From Streptomyces cirratus (GTDB taxonomy: Bacteria > Actinomycetota > Actinomycetes > Streptomycetales > Streptomycetaceae): a stretch of DNA of 64,000 nucleotides. Position numbers and translations under genes: made by a program. Below are positions 15,838-24,296 of this stretch, one piece after another. The stretch's first letter is position 1. Every line of letters starts with the position of its first letter. The stretch covers positions 124,001 through 188,000 of the forward strand of contig NZ_BMVP01000004.1 in NCBI RefSeq assembly GCF_014650775.1, in the 5' to 3' direction. The notes beneath the pieces were generated by a model, which ran no database searches, was not told the origin of the DNA, and saw only the letters and a list, made by a program, of their open reading frames with translations.

Positions 15838-18513
15838 GTGAACAAGGGGTACGCCGCCTTCTGCGACGCAGACCGCTGGTTCTACGACGCGCCGTACCGG
15901 CGGGCCGAGGAGAGCTACCCGGCCGCGCTCGCCCCCGTACCGGGGGGATGGCGCGCCCACCGCAACGGCAGCTGGTACGCCCTGCGTCCGCTCGGCCTCG
16001 ATCTTCCCTCCCAGGGATGGAAGATCCACGTGTCGGCCACCCTCGACAACGCCGGCTCCGTCCTGGCCCGTGTGTACGAGTACTGCATGGAGCAGCGCGT
16101 CGCCTTCAAGTTCGTGCCGAGCCGGTACCTGCTCCACCTGCGCAATGCCAAGTACGCGGACCGCGCCGCCAGCGGCAAGTTCCTCACGGTCTACCCGGCC
16201 GACACCGAGCAGTGCCGCCGCATCTGCGAGGACCTTGACGGCCTGCTGTCCGGGGAGCCCGGCCCGTACGTCCTCAGCGACCTGCGCTTCGGCGCGGGCC
16301 CGGTCCACCTGCGTTACGGAAGCTTCACCCTGCGGCACTGCTACGACGAACACGGCGAGGTCGTCCCGGCGATCGAGGCCCCCGACGGGCGCCTGGTGCC
16401 GGATCCGCGCGGACCGGTGTTCCAGCCGCCGGAGTGGGTCGAGCTGCCGCCCTTCCTGAAACCGCACCTCGAAGCGCGGTCCGCCGTCAGCCTCGCCGGT
16501 CTGCCCTACACGGTGGAGCGGGCCCTGCACTTCTCCAACGGCGGGGGCGTCTACGCCGGCCGCGACACCCGCACGGGTGAGGCGGTGGTCCTCAAGGAAG
16601 GGCGGCCGTACGCGGGCCTCGCCGCCGACGGGGCGGACGCGGTGGCACGGCTGCACCGGGAGCGGGCGGCGCTGGAGCGGCTGGCCGGTCTGGACTGCGT
16701 ACCCGCCGTCCGCGACACGTTCACGGTCGGGGACCACCACTTCCTGGTGCTGCAGTACCTGGAGGGCAAGCCGCTCAACACCTACTTCGCCCGCAAGCAC
16801 CCGCTGATCGACGCGGACCCGACGCCGCAGGCGCTCGCCGCCTACACCGCCTGGGCCCTCAAGATCCACGCGCGGGTCACCGAGGCCGTGGAGGCCGTGC
16901 ACGCCCGCGGGGTGGTCTTCAACGACCTGCACCTGTTCAACGTCATGGTCCGCGAGGACCCGGCGGGCGAACCGTCCGTCGCGCTGCTGGACTTCGAAGC
17001 GGCCGCGCACGTCGACGAGGGGCTGCGGCAGACGGTGGCCAATCCCGCCTTCGTCGCCCCGCCCGACCGCCGTGGCTTCGCGGTGGACCGCTACGCCCTC
17101 GCGTGCCTGCGCCTGGCCCTGTTCCTTCCACTGACCAGCCTGCTCGTACTGGACCGGGCCAAGGCCGTGCACCTGGCCGGCATCGCCGCCGAGCGCTTCC
17201 CCGTACCGCGCCGGTTCCTGGACGAGGCCGTCGCGGAGATCCTCGCGGGGCCGGACGGGGAACCCGCCGAGGCGGTACGGGCAGAGCGCCCGGAGGCGCC
17301 GGACGGCCGGGTGCCGGTACCCCCCGGCCCCTACCTCCCGGTGGAGCCCGGGGACGGGGACGCCGCCCGGCGCTCCATGGCGGCGGCCCTGCGCGCCTCG
17401 GCCACACCCCAACGGGAGGATCGTTTCTTCCCGGGCGACATAGCCCAGTTCACCACCGAGGGCGGCGGCGCCGGCTTCGGGTACGGCGCCGCCGGGGTGC
17501 TGTACGCGCTGGCCGAGACCGGCGCCGAGCCCTGGCCCGAAGCCGAGGAATGGCTGCTGGCCCGCGCCGGGGATCCCGGCTCGGGGACTCCGCTCGGCTT
17601 CTACGACGGCCTCGCCGGCACCGCCTGGACCCTGGACCGGCTCGGGCACCGGAAGGAAGCGCTCGCCCTGGCCGGGGAACTGCTGCGCCAGCCGTGGCAG
17701 GAGACCGGCCCGGACCTGCACGGCGGGCTCGCGGGCATCGGACTGGCGCTGGACGCGCTGGGCACGGCGACCGGCGAGGGCGAACTGCACGCGGCTGCCG
17801 CGCGCTGCGCCGAACTCGCCGCGCGCTCGGCACCCCGGCTGACCCGCGCCGGACTGCTGTACGGCAACGCCGGGCCCGCGCTGCTCTTCCTGCGCCTGTA
17901 CGAGCGCACCCTCGAGGAGGAGTACCTCGAACGCGCGAGGCAGGCCCTGCACCGCGATCTCGACCGGTGCGTGACCAGCGCCTTCGGCACCCTCCAAGTC
18001 GACGAGGGCTGGCGCACGATGCCCTACCTGGGCGCCGGCAGCGTCGGCATCGGCATGGTCCTGGACGACTGGCTGGAGCACGCCGAGGACCCGCGTTTCG
18101 CGCGGGCCCGGCGCGAGATCGTACGCGCCGCCCGGTCGAACTTCTACGCGCAGCCCGGCCTGTTCCGCGGCGCGGCCGGCATGGTGCTGCACCTGGCGCG
18201 GACCAGCACGCCCGACCCCGATGCCACGCGGAGCGCCGACCTCGACCGCCAGATCGCCGCCCTGGCGCGGCACGCCGTCCCCTACCAAGGCCACCTGGCC
18301 TTCCCCGGCGAACAGTTGATGCGCCTGTCCATGGACCTCTCCACGGGCACGGCCGGCATCCTGCTCGCCCTCGGCAGCGCGACGCCCGGCGGGCGCGCCC
18401 AGCTGCCGTTCCTCCCACCGCTGCGGCACGCCGCGGCGGTCCCAGAGCCGGCCGCGCACCACTGCGGGGCCGTGACCCCATCGCACCAACTCATCGAGAG
18501 GAACATGACATGA
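15838..18513 (+). CDS. ramC: Class III lanthipeptide synthetase (RamC/AmfT-type LanKC)
   Basis: A 891-residue three-domain modifying enzyme for the SapB-type peptide. The N-terminal phosphoserine-lyase region (about 1-215) has HVSATLDNAGSVLARV and KFLTVYP. The Ser/Thr kinase-like region (about 220-480) has VVLKEGRPYAG, the catalytic loop VVFNDLHLFNVMV near residue 360, and LLDFEAA. The LanC-like cyclase (about 535-860) has HGGLAGIGLAL, LYGNAGPALL, GAGSVGIGM and STGTAGILLAL. It lacks zinc-binding Cys/His, as expected for class III. It phosphorylates, eliminates and cyclises Ser/Cys in the precursor encoded next. Stop and precursor start overlap (ATGA). The length is close to that remembered for RamC (about 930). 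Confidence 0.93.
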   Translation: MNKGYAAFCDADRWFYDAPYRRAEESYPAALAPVPGGWRAHRNGSWYALRPLGLDLPSQGWKIHVSATLDNAGSVLARVYEYCMEQRVAFKFVPSRYLLHLRNAKYADRAASGKFLTVYPADTEQCRRICEDLDGLLSGEPGPYVLSDLRFGAGPVHLRYGSFTLRHCYDEHGEVVPAIEAPDGRLVPDPRGPVFQPPEWVELPPFLKPHLEARSAVSLAGLPYTVERALHFSNGGGVYAGRDTRTGEAVVLKEGRPYAGLAADGADAVARLHRERAALERLAGLDCVPAVRDTFTVGDHHFLVLQYLEGKPLNTYFARKHPLIDADPTPQALAAYTAWALKIHARVTEAVEAVHARGVVFNDLHLFNVMVREDPAGEPSVALLDFEAAAHVDEGLRQTVANPAFVAPPDRRGFAVDRYALACLRLALFLPLTSLLVLDRAKAVHLAGIAAERFPVPRRFLDEAVAEILAGPDGEPAEAVRAERPEAPDGRVPVPPGPYLPVEPGDGDAARRSMAAALRASATPQREDRFFPGDIAQFTTEGGGAGFGYGAAGVLYALAETGAEPWPEAEEWLLARAGDPGSGTPLGFYDGLAGTAWTLDRLGHRKEALALAGELLRQPWQETGPDLHGGLAGIGLALDALGTATGEGELHAAAARCAELAARSAPRLTRAGLLYGNAGPALLFLRLYERTLEEEYLERARQALHRDLDRCVTSAFGTLQVDEGWRTMPYLGAGSVGIGMVLDDWLEHAEDPRFARARREIVRAARSNFYAQPGLFRGAAGMVLHLARTSTPDPDATRSADLDRQIAALARHAVPYQGHLAFPGEQLMRLSMDLSTGTAGILLALGSATPGGRAQLPFLPPLRHAAAVPEPAAHHCGAVTPSHQLIERNMT

Positions 18514-18644
18514 CCCTTCTTGACCTGCAGTCGATGGAGACCGTGAAGGAAGAGACCACCGAGGCGGCCCTGCACGGCGGTGGCAGCCAGGCGAGCCTGC
18601 TGCTCTGCGGCGACAGCAGCCTGAGCCTCACGACCTGTCACTGA
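18510..18644 (+). CDS. ramS: SapB-type lanthipeptide precursor (RamS/AmfS)
   Basis: A 44-residue precursor. The leader begins MTLLDLQSMET, the conserved LanKC recognition segment. The core (about residues 24-44) is GGSQASLLLCGDSSLSLTTCH. It contains two Ser-x-x-Ser-x-x-x-Cys units (Ser26-Ser29-Cys33 and Ser36-Ser39-Cys43), the substrate pattern for labionin or lanthionine rings. It is very close to the remembered S. coelicolor SapB precursor, with a His instead of Asn at the end and one extra Gly before the core. The processed peptide is a surfactant that lets aerial hyphae leave the colony surface. Translation is coupled to ramC by an ATGA overlap. Confidence 0.94.
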   Translation: MTLLDLQSMETVKEETTEAALHGGGSQASLLLCGDSSLSLTTCH

Positions 18645-18654
18645 TCAGGTAGCT

Positions 18655-18688
18655 TCCGGGCCCGGGCGGTTCACCGCCCGGGCCCGGA
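18655..18688 (+). terminator. Strong hairpin between SapB precursor and exporter genes
   Basis: Sixteen bases, TCCGGGCCCGGGCGGT, pair perfectly with their complement across a two-base loop, starting ten bases after the precursor stop. There is no U-tract. It can act as a partial terminator or an mRNA 3'-end stabiliser, giving more precursor than exporter message from one operon. Confidence 0.75.
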
Positions 18689-18718
18689 GCCATCTCCGGA
18701 GCCCTGGGAGCCTCGACC

Positions 18719-21067
18719 ATGACCCCGCCCCCGTCCCCGCGCCCCTCCCCCGGTCCTCAAGGCGAGGCGGCACCTGGACGCGGCGGCGACCGGGCCCTGA
18801 TGGCTGCCGCCCGGCACAGCGGTGCGCGCACCGCCGCCGTGGCCGCGTGTTCCGTCGCCGCCGCCGCCGCGGCCCTCGCCGAACCCGCCGTGCTCGGCCA
18901 CACGCTCGACCTCCTGCTGCGCCGCGACCCGGCCGGGCCCTCCTGGACCCTGTGGTGCGCGGCCGTCATCACGGCCGAAGTGTTCCTGGACGCGGCCACG
19001 GCCCGGCTGACCGGGCAGGTGGGCGGCCGCAGCACCGCCTGGCTGCGCCGCAGGGGGCTGACCGCGCTGCTGCGCACGGCCCCGCACCACGCGGGCCGGC
19101 ACCACCCCGGCGACCTCACGGCCCGGCTGACCGCGCACGCCACGGAGGCCGGTGCGGGGCCCGCCGCCGCGGCGGCCGGTGTCGCCTCGCTGCTGCCGCC
19201 GCTCGGCGGACTCCTCGCGCTGTTCCTCATCGACGCGTGGACCGCTCTCGCCTTCCTCGCCGGACTGCCGTTGCTGGGCTGGCTGCTGCGGTCCTTCGCG
19301 CGTGACTCGGGTGCCAGCGTGGCCCGTTACCAGGAGGTCCAGCTGGCCATGGCGGGCCGCCTGGTCGAGGCCCTCGCCGGGGCCCGGACCATCGCCGCCG
19401 CCGGCACCGCCGACCGCGAGCGCGCCCGGATCCTGCGCGGACTGCCCGGACTCGGCGCGCAGGGGCGGCGGATGTGGCGGGTCTACGGCGGCACGAGCGC
19501 CCGGACCTCCGCCCTCATGCCGCTGCTGCTGTACGTGGTCCTCGGGGTGGGCGGGCTGCGGCTGGTGGCCGGGGCCCTGGGCGTCGGGGAACTGCTGGCC
19601 GCCGTACGCTACGCCGGGCTCGCCGCCGGGGTCGGCGCGGTGACCGGCCGGGTCTCCGCCGTCGTACGCGCCAGGGCCGCCGCGCGGCGGACCGCGGCCG
19701 TCTTCGACCTCCCGGAGCTCGGGTACGGGGTACGGGAGTTGCCGCCGCAGGGGCCCGGAAGGCTGGAGTTGGCCGGCGTCCGGGTGGTGCGTGACGGGAG
19801 GACCGTCCTCGACGGCATCGACCTCGTGGTGCCGGGCGGCGCCACGCTCGCGGTGGTGGGCCGCTCCGGCGCGGGCAAATCGCTGCTCGCGGCGGTGGCC
19901 GGCCGCCTCACCGACCCAGACCACGGCCGCGTCCTGCTCGACGGGGTACCGCTGGGGGAGCTTTCCGCGGCGGCGCTGCGCCGAGAGGTGGGCCATGCCT
20001 TCGACCGGCCCGCGCTGCTCGGGCGGAGCGTCGCGGACGCCATCGCCTTCGGCCGGAGTCCCGGGCCGACGCGGGAGGAGGTGCGGGGCGCTGCGCGGGC
20101 CGCGGGGGCGGAGCCGTTCGTGCGGCGGCTGCCCGAGGGGTACGACACCGTCCTCGCGGACGCCCCCCTGTCGGGCGGTGAGCTCCAACGCCTGGGGCTG
20201 GCCCGGGCGTTCGTCCGGGTGGGCCGGCTGCTGGTGCTGGACGACGCCACCTCCAGCCTCGACACGCTGACCGCCCGCGAGGTGGAACGGGCGCTGGCGC
20301 GGTGCGTGCCGCTCGGGACGCGGATCGTGGTGGCGCACCGGGTCTCCTCGGCCGCGCGGGCGGACCTGGTGGTGTGGCTGGAGGACGGCCGCATCCGCGC
20401 CACCGGCGGCCACGCCGAACTGTGGCAGGACCCGGCCTACCGCGCGGTGTTCGCCGCCGAGCCGGACCGGACGCGTGCGCCGAACCCTCCGGCCCCCGCG
20501 CCGGCGCCCCCCACAGCCGCCCCCGCCCAGCTCTCCGGGGCGGCCCCCGCAGCGACCCTCGGTCAGGCGTCCGCAGCGGCCCCCGGGCCGGTCCCCGAAA
20601 CGGCCCCTGCCCAGGCCGCCGGGCCGACCCCGCGAGCGGCCCAACGGCAGGCCCCCGAGCCGGCCCCCGCAGCGGCCCCTGCCCAGGCCGCCGGGCCCAC
20701 CACCGCAGCGACCCCTGCCCAGGTCGCGGGGCCGACCCCGCGAGCGGCCCAAGGGCAGGTCTCCCGGGTGGCCTCCGCAGCGGCCCCTGCCCGGGCCGCC
20801 GGGCCCACCACCGGGCGGGCACTGGGAACGGCCCTCGGTCAGGTTTCCGAGCCCGCTCCTGGAGCGGCCCCCGGGCCGGCGGCCGGGATGGTCCCCGGAA
20901 CCGTCCCTGACCTGGCCGCCGGGCCCGCCCCCGGAGCGAACCCCGGTCAGGGCGCCGGAGCGGCCCCCGGGCAGGTACCCAGGCCGACGTCCGGAGCGGC
21001 GCCGGGGGCGGGGGCCGGGAGGGGGGACGCGGGGGCTGTTGCGGCCGGGTTCGGTGGGGGGTCGTGA
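18719..21067 (+). CDS. ramA: SapB-locus ABC transporter (RamA/AmfB-type) with long repetitive C-terminal tail
   Basis: A 782-residue half-transporter. The transmembrane domain is about residues 20-325. The ATPase is about 345-580, with GRSGAGKSLL (Walker A), LSGGELQRLGLARA (signature) and LLVLDDATSSLD (Walker B). Family members usually end near here. This one continues for about 200 residues of Ala/Pro/Gly/Gln/Thr low-complexity repeats (APAQAAGPTPRAA-like units). The start has GGGAG eight bases upstream and follows the hairpin. The stop overlaps ramB by four bases (GTGA), so the two subunits are made together and probably form a heterodimer exporting the SapB-type peptide. Confidence 0.88.
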   Translation: MTPPPSPRPSPGPQGEAAPGRGGDRALMAAARHSGARTAAVAACSVAAAAAALAEPAVLGHTLDLLLRRDPAGPSWTLWCAAVITAEVFLDAATARLTGQVGGRSTAWLRRRGLTALLRTAPHHAGRHHPGDLTARLTAHATEAGAGPAAAAAGVASLLPPLGGLLALFLIDAWTALAFLAGLPLLGWLLRSFARDSGASVARYQEVQLAMAGRLVEALAGARTIAAAGTADRERARILRGLPGLGAQGRRMWRVYGGTSARTSALMPLLLYVVLGVGGLRLVAGALGVGELLAAVRYAGLAAGVGAVTGRVSAVVRARAAARRTAAVFDLPELGYGVRELPPQGPGRLELAGVRVVRDGRTVLDGIDLVVPGGATLAVVGRSGAGKSLLAAVAGRLTDPDHGRVLLDGVPLGELSAAALRREVGHAFDRPALLGRSVADAIAFGRSPGPTREEVRGAARAAGAEPFVRRLPEGYDTVLADAPLSGGELQRLGLARAFVRVGRLLVLDDATSSLDTLTAREVERALARCVPLGTRIVVAHRVSSAARADLVVWLEDGRIRATGGHAELWQDPAYRAVFAAEPDRTRAPNPPAPAPAPPTAAPAQLSGAAPAATLGQASAAAPGPVPETAPAQAAGPTPRAAQRQAPEPAPAAAPAQAAGPTTAATPAQVAGPTPRAAQGQVSRVASAAAPARAAGPTTGRALGTALGQVSEPAPGAAPGPAAGMVPGTVPDLAAGPAPGANPGQGAGAAPGQVPRPTSGAAPGAGAGRGDAGAVAAGFGGGS
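20500..21060 (+). repeat. Degenerate minisatellite encoding the RamA C-terminal tail
   Basis: Versions of CGGCCCCTGCCCAGGCCGCC recur at about 20601, 20672, 20709 and 20780, with linked copies of GGGCCGACCCCGCGAGCGG at about 20621 and 20730, giving a higher-order period near 109 bases. All copies stay in frame within ramA. This points to expansion by slippage or unequal recombination inside the coding region. Confidence 0.7.
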
Positions 21068-22815
21068 AACGGGGTGGGGCGTGGCCGGTGGTGGCGCAGG
21101 ACGCGCGGCGCTTCCTGCGCTCCCGGGTCCGGCCGCTGGCCGCCCTCGCGCTCTGGTCGCTGCTGGAGTCCGCGCACACCTTCCTCGGGGGCTACGGCGT
21201 CGCCCGCGCGCTCGACGACGGGTTCCTCGCCGGCCGGGCCGCCACCGGCGCGGCCTGGCTCGCGGCGGCCGGCGTCGGGGCCCTCCTCGGCGGCTTCGCC
21301 CTGCGCGGGGTGTTCGCCGGGCTCGCGGACCTCGTGGAACCGCTGCGCGACGGTCTCGTACGCCGGGCCGTGCGCCAGGCGCTGGCCGCGGCGGTCGCCG
21401 ATCCCGCGAAGGCCGCCGACGCGCGGGCGGTGTCCCGGCTGACGCAGCAGACCGAGATGGCCCGGGACTCCTTTGCCGGACTGGTCCTGACGGCCCGCTC
21501 GTTCGTCTTCACCGCCGTCGGCGCGCTCGTCGGCATGGCGGCGCTCGCCCCCGTACTACTGCTGGTGGTGCTGCCGCCCCTGCTGCTGGGGCTGGCCGCC
21601 TTCCTGGCCACGCTGCGTCCGATGGCGGCCGTGCAGCGGGAGTCGCTGGACACGGAGGAGGCCCTGGCCTCGCGGGTGGGGGAGGCCGCGGGCGCGCTGC
21701 GCGACATCACGGCCTGCGGCGGCGGCGCGGCCGTGGCCGCCCGGGTGGAGCCGCTGATCGCGGCCCAGGAACGGCTGGCCGGCCGGCTCGCCGGATGGGG
21801 TGCGGTCCGTACCGTCGCCCTCGGACTGGCCGGACGGGCGCCCGTCGTCGCGCTGCTGGCCGCCACGCCCTGGCTGCTGGGACGCGGGATCACGGCGGGC
21901 GCGCTCGCCGGCGCGGTGACGTACCTGGTGCAGTCCCTGCTGCCCGCGCTCGACACCCTGATGGCCGCCCTCGGTTCGGCGGGAACGCGGCTGCTCGTCG
22001 TACTGGAGCGGTTCTGCACGCCCCCGGCGCCGGCGCCCCCGCGGCCGACGACCGGCCCGGCGGTGGGCGACGGGCCAGCTGGCGCCGCCGCCGAGTTGAG
22101 GGGGGTCACCTTCGCCTACGGGCCTCACGCCCATCCCGTGCTCCAAGGCCTCGACCTGCGGGTGCGGCCCGGCGAGCACCTCGCGGTGGTCGGGCCGAGC
22201 GGTATCGGCAAGTCCACGCTCACCGCCCTGCTGGCCGGGCTGCTCACCCCCGACCGGGGCGTGGTCCTGGTCGCGGGGGCCCCCGCCCGCCCGGCCGCGG
22301 GCGGCGGGCCGGACCCGCGCCGGACGCTGCTGCCGCAGCAGGCGTACGTGTTCACCGCCAGCGTGCGCGACAACCTGACCCACCTCTGTCCGGGGCCGGT
22401 GTCCGGTGCCCGCCTGGACGCGGCCGTCGCCGCCCTGCGGCTGGGGGACCTCATCACCCGGCTGGGCGGTTACGACGCGGTCCTCGACCCGCTCCGGCTC
22501 TCCCAGGGCGAGCGGCAACTCCTCGCGCTGGGCGCGGCCCACCTCTCCCCCGCCCCGCTGCTCCTGCTCGACGAGGCCACCTGCCACCTCGACCCGGAGG
22601 CCGAGGAACACGCCGAGCGGGCCCTGGCGGCGCGCCCGGGCACGCTGGTCGTGGTGGCCCACCGGATCTCGTCGGCCGCGCGGGCCGACCGGGTCCTCGT
22701 ACTGGACGGGACCCGGGCGGTGTGCGGCACGCACGACGAGCTTCCGGCGCGGTCGGCTCTCTACCGGGACCTCGTGGGGATGTGGGGCGAGGAGCAACCG
22801 GTTGCGCCCGCTTGA
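21064..22815 (+). CDS. ramB: SapB-locus ABC transporter, second subunit (RamB/AmfA-type)
   Basis: A 583-residue half-transporter with six predicted membrane segments in residues 15-310 and an ATPase from about 340. Walker A is GPSGIGKST (near 376) and Walker B LLLLDEATCHLD (near 499). The signature LSQGERQLLALG departs from LSGGQ, as often seen in one partner of heterodimeric exporters. The Q-loop region LLPQQAYVF is intact. The GTG start overlaps the ramA stop. Together with RamA it should export the modified SapB-type peptide. It ends 22 bases from the convergent regulator gene. Confidence 0.88.
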   Translation: MKRGGAWPVVAQDARRFLRSRVRPLAALALWSLLESAHTFLGGYGVARALDDGFLAGRAATGAAWLAAAGVGALLGGFALRGVFAGLADLVEPLRDGLVRRAVRQALAAAVADPAKAADARAVSRLTQQTEMARDSFAGLVLTARSFVFTAVGALVGMAALAPVLLLVVLPPLLLGLAAFLATLRPMAAVQRESLDTEEALASRVGEAAGALRDITACGGGAAVAARVEPLIAAQERLAGRLAGWGAVRTVALGLAGRAPVVALLAATPWLLGRGITAGALAGAVTYLVQSLLPALDTLMAALGSAGTRLLVVLERFCTPPAPAPPRPTTGPAVGDGPAGAAAELRGVTFAYGPHAHPVLQGLDLRVRPGEHLAVVGPSGIGKSTLTALLAGLLTPDRGVVLVAGAPARPAAGGGPDPRRTLLPQQAYVFTASVRDNLTHLCPGPVSGARLDAAVAALRLGDLITRLGGYDAVLDPLRLSQGERQLLALGAAHLSPAPLLLLDEATCHLDPEAEEHAERALAARPGTLVVVAHRISSAARADRVLVLDGTRAVCGTHDELPARSALYRDLVGMWGEEQPVAPA

Positions 22816-22837
22816 GTCCGCCTGCCCGGGGGCGTGC

Positions 22838-23446
22838 CTACACCCATCCCGCGCTGCGGGATATGCGGATCGCGTCGATGCGGTTGCGCGCGCCGGTCTT
22901 GCGGGTCACGGCCGCCATGTAGTTGCGGACCGTCCCGCTGGCCAGGTGCAGGGCTCGGGCGATCTCGGCGACCGAGTCGCCTTGCGCGGCCCGTGCCAGG
23001 ACGCTCAGTTCGCGCGGGCTGAGGGGTACGGGATCGGCCTGCATGAACGCGGAGGCGAGCGCGGCGTCGATGAACCGCTCGCCCGCGGCCACCTTGCGCA
23101 CGGCGCGGACGAGCCGCCCGGGTGAGCCGTCCTTGTCGACGTAGCCGAGGGCCTTGGCCTGGAAGGCGCGGCCGAGCGTGCCGGGCGTCTTGGCAGTCGC
23201 CAGGACGAGCAGCGGCGTGGGCGGGTCCAACAGGCGTCCGGGGCCCGTCCCTTTACCGGTGAGAACAGCCGACGCACCCGGACAGTCGACGTCGACGACG
23301 GCCACGTCTGGTCGTAAGGACTCGGCCCGGCGCGCCGCCGTACGCCACCCCGCGGCGGTGACGTCGAAGTCGCCTTCGGATCTGAGCAGGGCGGCCAGGG
23401 CGGACCCCACGAGGCTGACGCTGTGCAGTACGAGGACCTTCGTCAT
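22838..23446 (-). CDS. ramR: LuxR/NarL-type response regulator of the SapB locus (RamR/AmfR-like)
   Basis: A 202-residue protein. The receiver-like domain (about 1-125) begins MTKVLVLHSVSLVGSALAAL. It has VAVVDVDCPG at the phospho-acceptor strand and LGYVDKDGSP near its end. The C-terminal helix-turn-helix (about 140-200) reads LSPRELSVLARAAQGDSVAEI and LASGTVRNYMAAVTRKTGARN. Location at the end of ramCSAB identifies it as the RamR/AmfR activator, which in other streptomycetes switches on the operon. Here it is convergent with ramB. The receiver region shows the acidic pocket poorly, so control by phosphorylation is doubtful. No sensor kinase lies beside it. Confidence 0.88.
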   Translation of the reverse strand: MTKVLVLHSVSLVGSALAALLRSEGDFDVTAAGWRTAARRAESLRPDVAVVDVDCPGASAVLTGKGTGPGRLLDPPTPLLVLATAKTPGTLGRAFQAKALGYVDKDGSPGRLVRAVRKVAAGERFIDAALASAFMQADPVPLSPRELSVLARAAQGDSVAEIARALHLASGTVRNYMAAVTRKTGARNRIDAIRISRSAGWV

Positions 23447-23735
23447 GGTGACTCTCCGAACTCGGTCTTGAGCGAGCGGTCAGGGCTTCATCAGCACCAA
23501 GCGGTTGCCCAGGTACCGGCCTCCGGAACATGAGCACCGGGGGCACGCGGGGGCGCATGGCCGTAAGGGGTCCGGGTCCCGGCCGCGCATGGACGGCATG
23601 TCGTACTTGTCGGCCCAGTCCGTCGCCCGGTCACGGCCGCCCGTCACCGTGATGTGTCCGGATCCCGTTGCCGCGCCGAAGCGGCCCCGTGGGCGCGGGT
23701 GTTCGAAACGGGGGTTCGGGGGTTCGGAAAACGCG
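23447..23735. other. Upstream region of ramR
   Basis: This part of a 344-base gap lies upstream of ramR (read leftward) and beyond the terminator of the PRC-barrel gene. It presumably holds the ramR promoter. A G-rich run with repeated GGGGTTCGG-like units lies near 23710-23727. I see no gene in it. Confidence 0.4.
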
Positions 23736-23770
23736 GGCGGGCGGCACCGGATCAACCGGTGCCGCCCGCC
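23736..23770 (-). terminator. Terminator of the PRC-barrel gene
   Basis: GGCGGGCGGCACCGG pairs perfectly over 15 bases with its complement, leaving a five-base loop (ATCAA). It lies about 20 bases past the stop of the leftward PRC-barrel gene. Confidence 0.8.
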
Positions 23771-23790
23771 TGCTGGATCGGGAGGTGGAG

Positions 23791-24141
23791 TCAGCCGAGG
23801 AAGCCGCTGTAGTAGCCGCCCACCTGACCGCGGTAGTCATCGTCGTGGAGGTGCTTGTCCCGCTCGAACTCGGGAGCGTTCTTGATCTGCTCCTTCGTTC
23901 CGTCGACGTAGATCTTCTGCTCGTCCGGGTCGATGCGCGTGATGGTGCCGGCCGGGAGCAGGACTTCCCGGCCGAAGATCCACGGGCCGGTGTCGACCAC
24001 GATGTAGGAGGAGCCGACCTCGTCCGAGTGCTTGTCGACCTTGCCGATGCTGCCGTCGGTGGCCTCGACCTTGTAGCCCGTCAGGTCGGCGCCCAGCGCC
24101 CGGCCCGACGTCTCGCGGTAGCCCCATACGTTCCCAGACAT
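23791..24141 (-). CDS. PRC-barrel domain protein
   Basis: A 116-residue soluble protein. The PRC-barrel-like core covers about residues 15-85: LTGYKVEATDGSIGKVDKHS, YIVVDTGPWIFGREVLLPAG, ITRIDPDEQKIYVDGTKEQI. A Tyr/Gly-rich end follows (YRGQVGGYYSGFLG). PRC-barrel proteins bind RNA, reaction centres or membranes and often act in stress adaptation, but no partner is evident. The start MSGNVWGYRE has AGGAG eight bases upstream. A longer frame upstream lacks such a site. The SRPBCC gene lies about 155 bases upstream on the same strand. Confidence 0.78.
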   Translation of the reverse strand: MSGNVWGYRETSGRALGADLTGYKVEATDGSIGKVDKHSDEVGSSYIVVDTGPWIFGREVLLPAGTITRIDPDEQKIYVDGTKEQIKNAPEFERDKHLHDDDYRGQVGGYYSGFLG

Positions 24142-24296
24142 GCGAACATCTCCTTGATCGGTTCGTCGGCCCACAGCTCCGCCGGCCCGTCGAAAGGTCC
24201 GGGGGGTGGGGGCCTCGTAACGGCCCGCCTGCCCCGGCAGGGGGTTCCCACACTCGGGGAACGGACTCCGCCGCCGGAGCCTGCGGCACCCGCCGC

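Noticed and set aside
15643..18489. 948-residue frame antisense to ramC
   Set aside because: Low-complexity Arg/Gly/Val/Glu composition, no recognisable motif; the opposite strand contains a complete LanKC synthetase.
20475..22922. 815-residue rightward frame overlapping ramA and ramB
   Set aside because: Pro/Arg-rich shadow of the transporter genes, out of phase with both; no motifs.
22834..23022. Small rightward frame across the start of the ramR 3' end
   Set aside because: Cys/Arg-rich shadow of the leftward ramR gene with no ribosome site.
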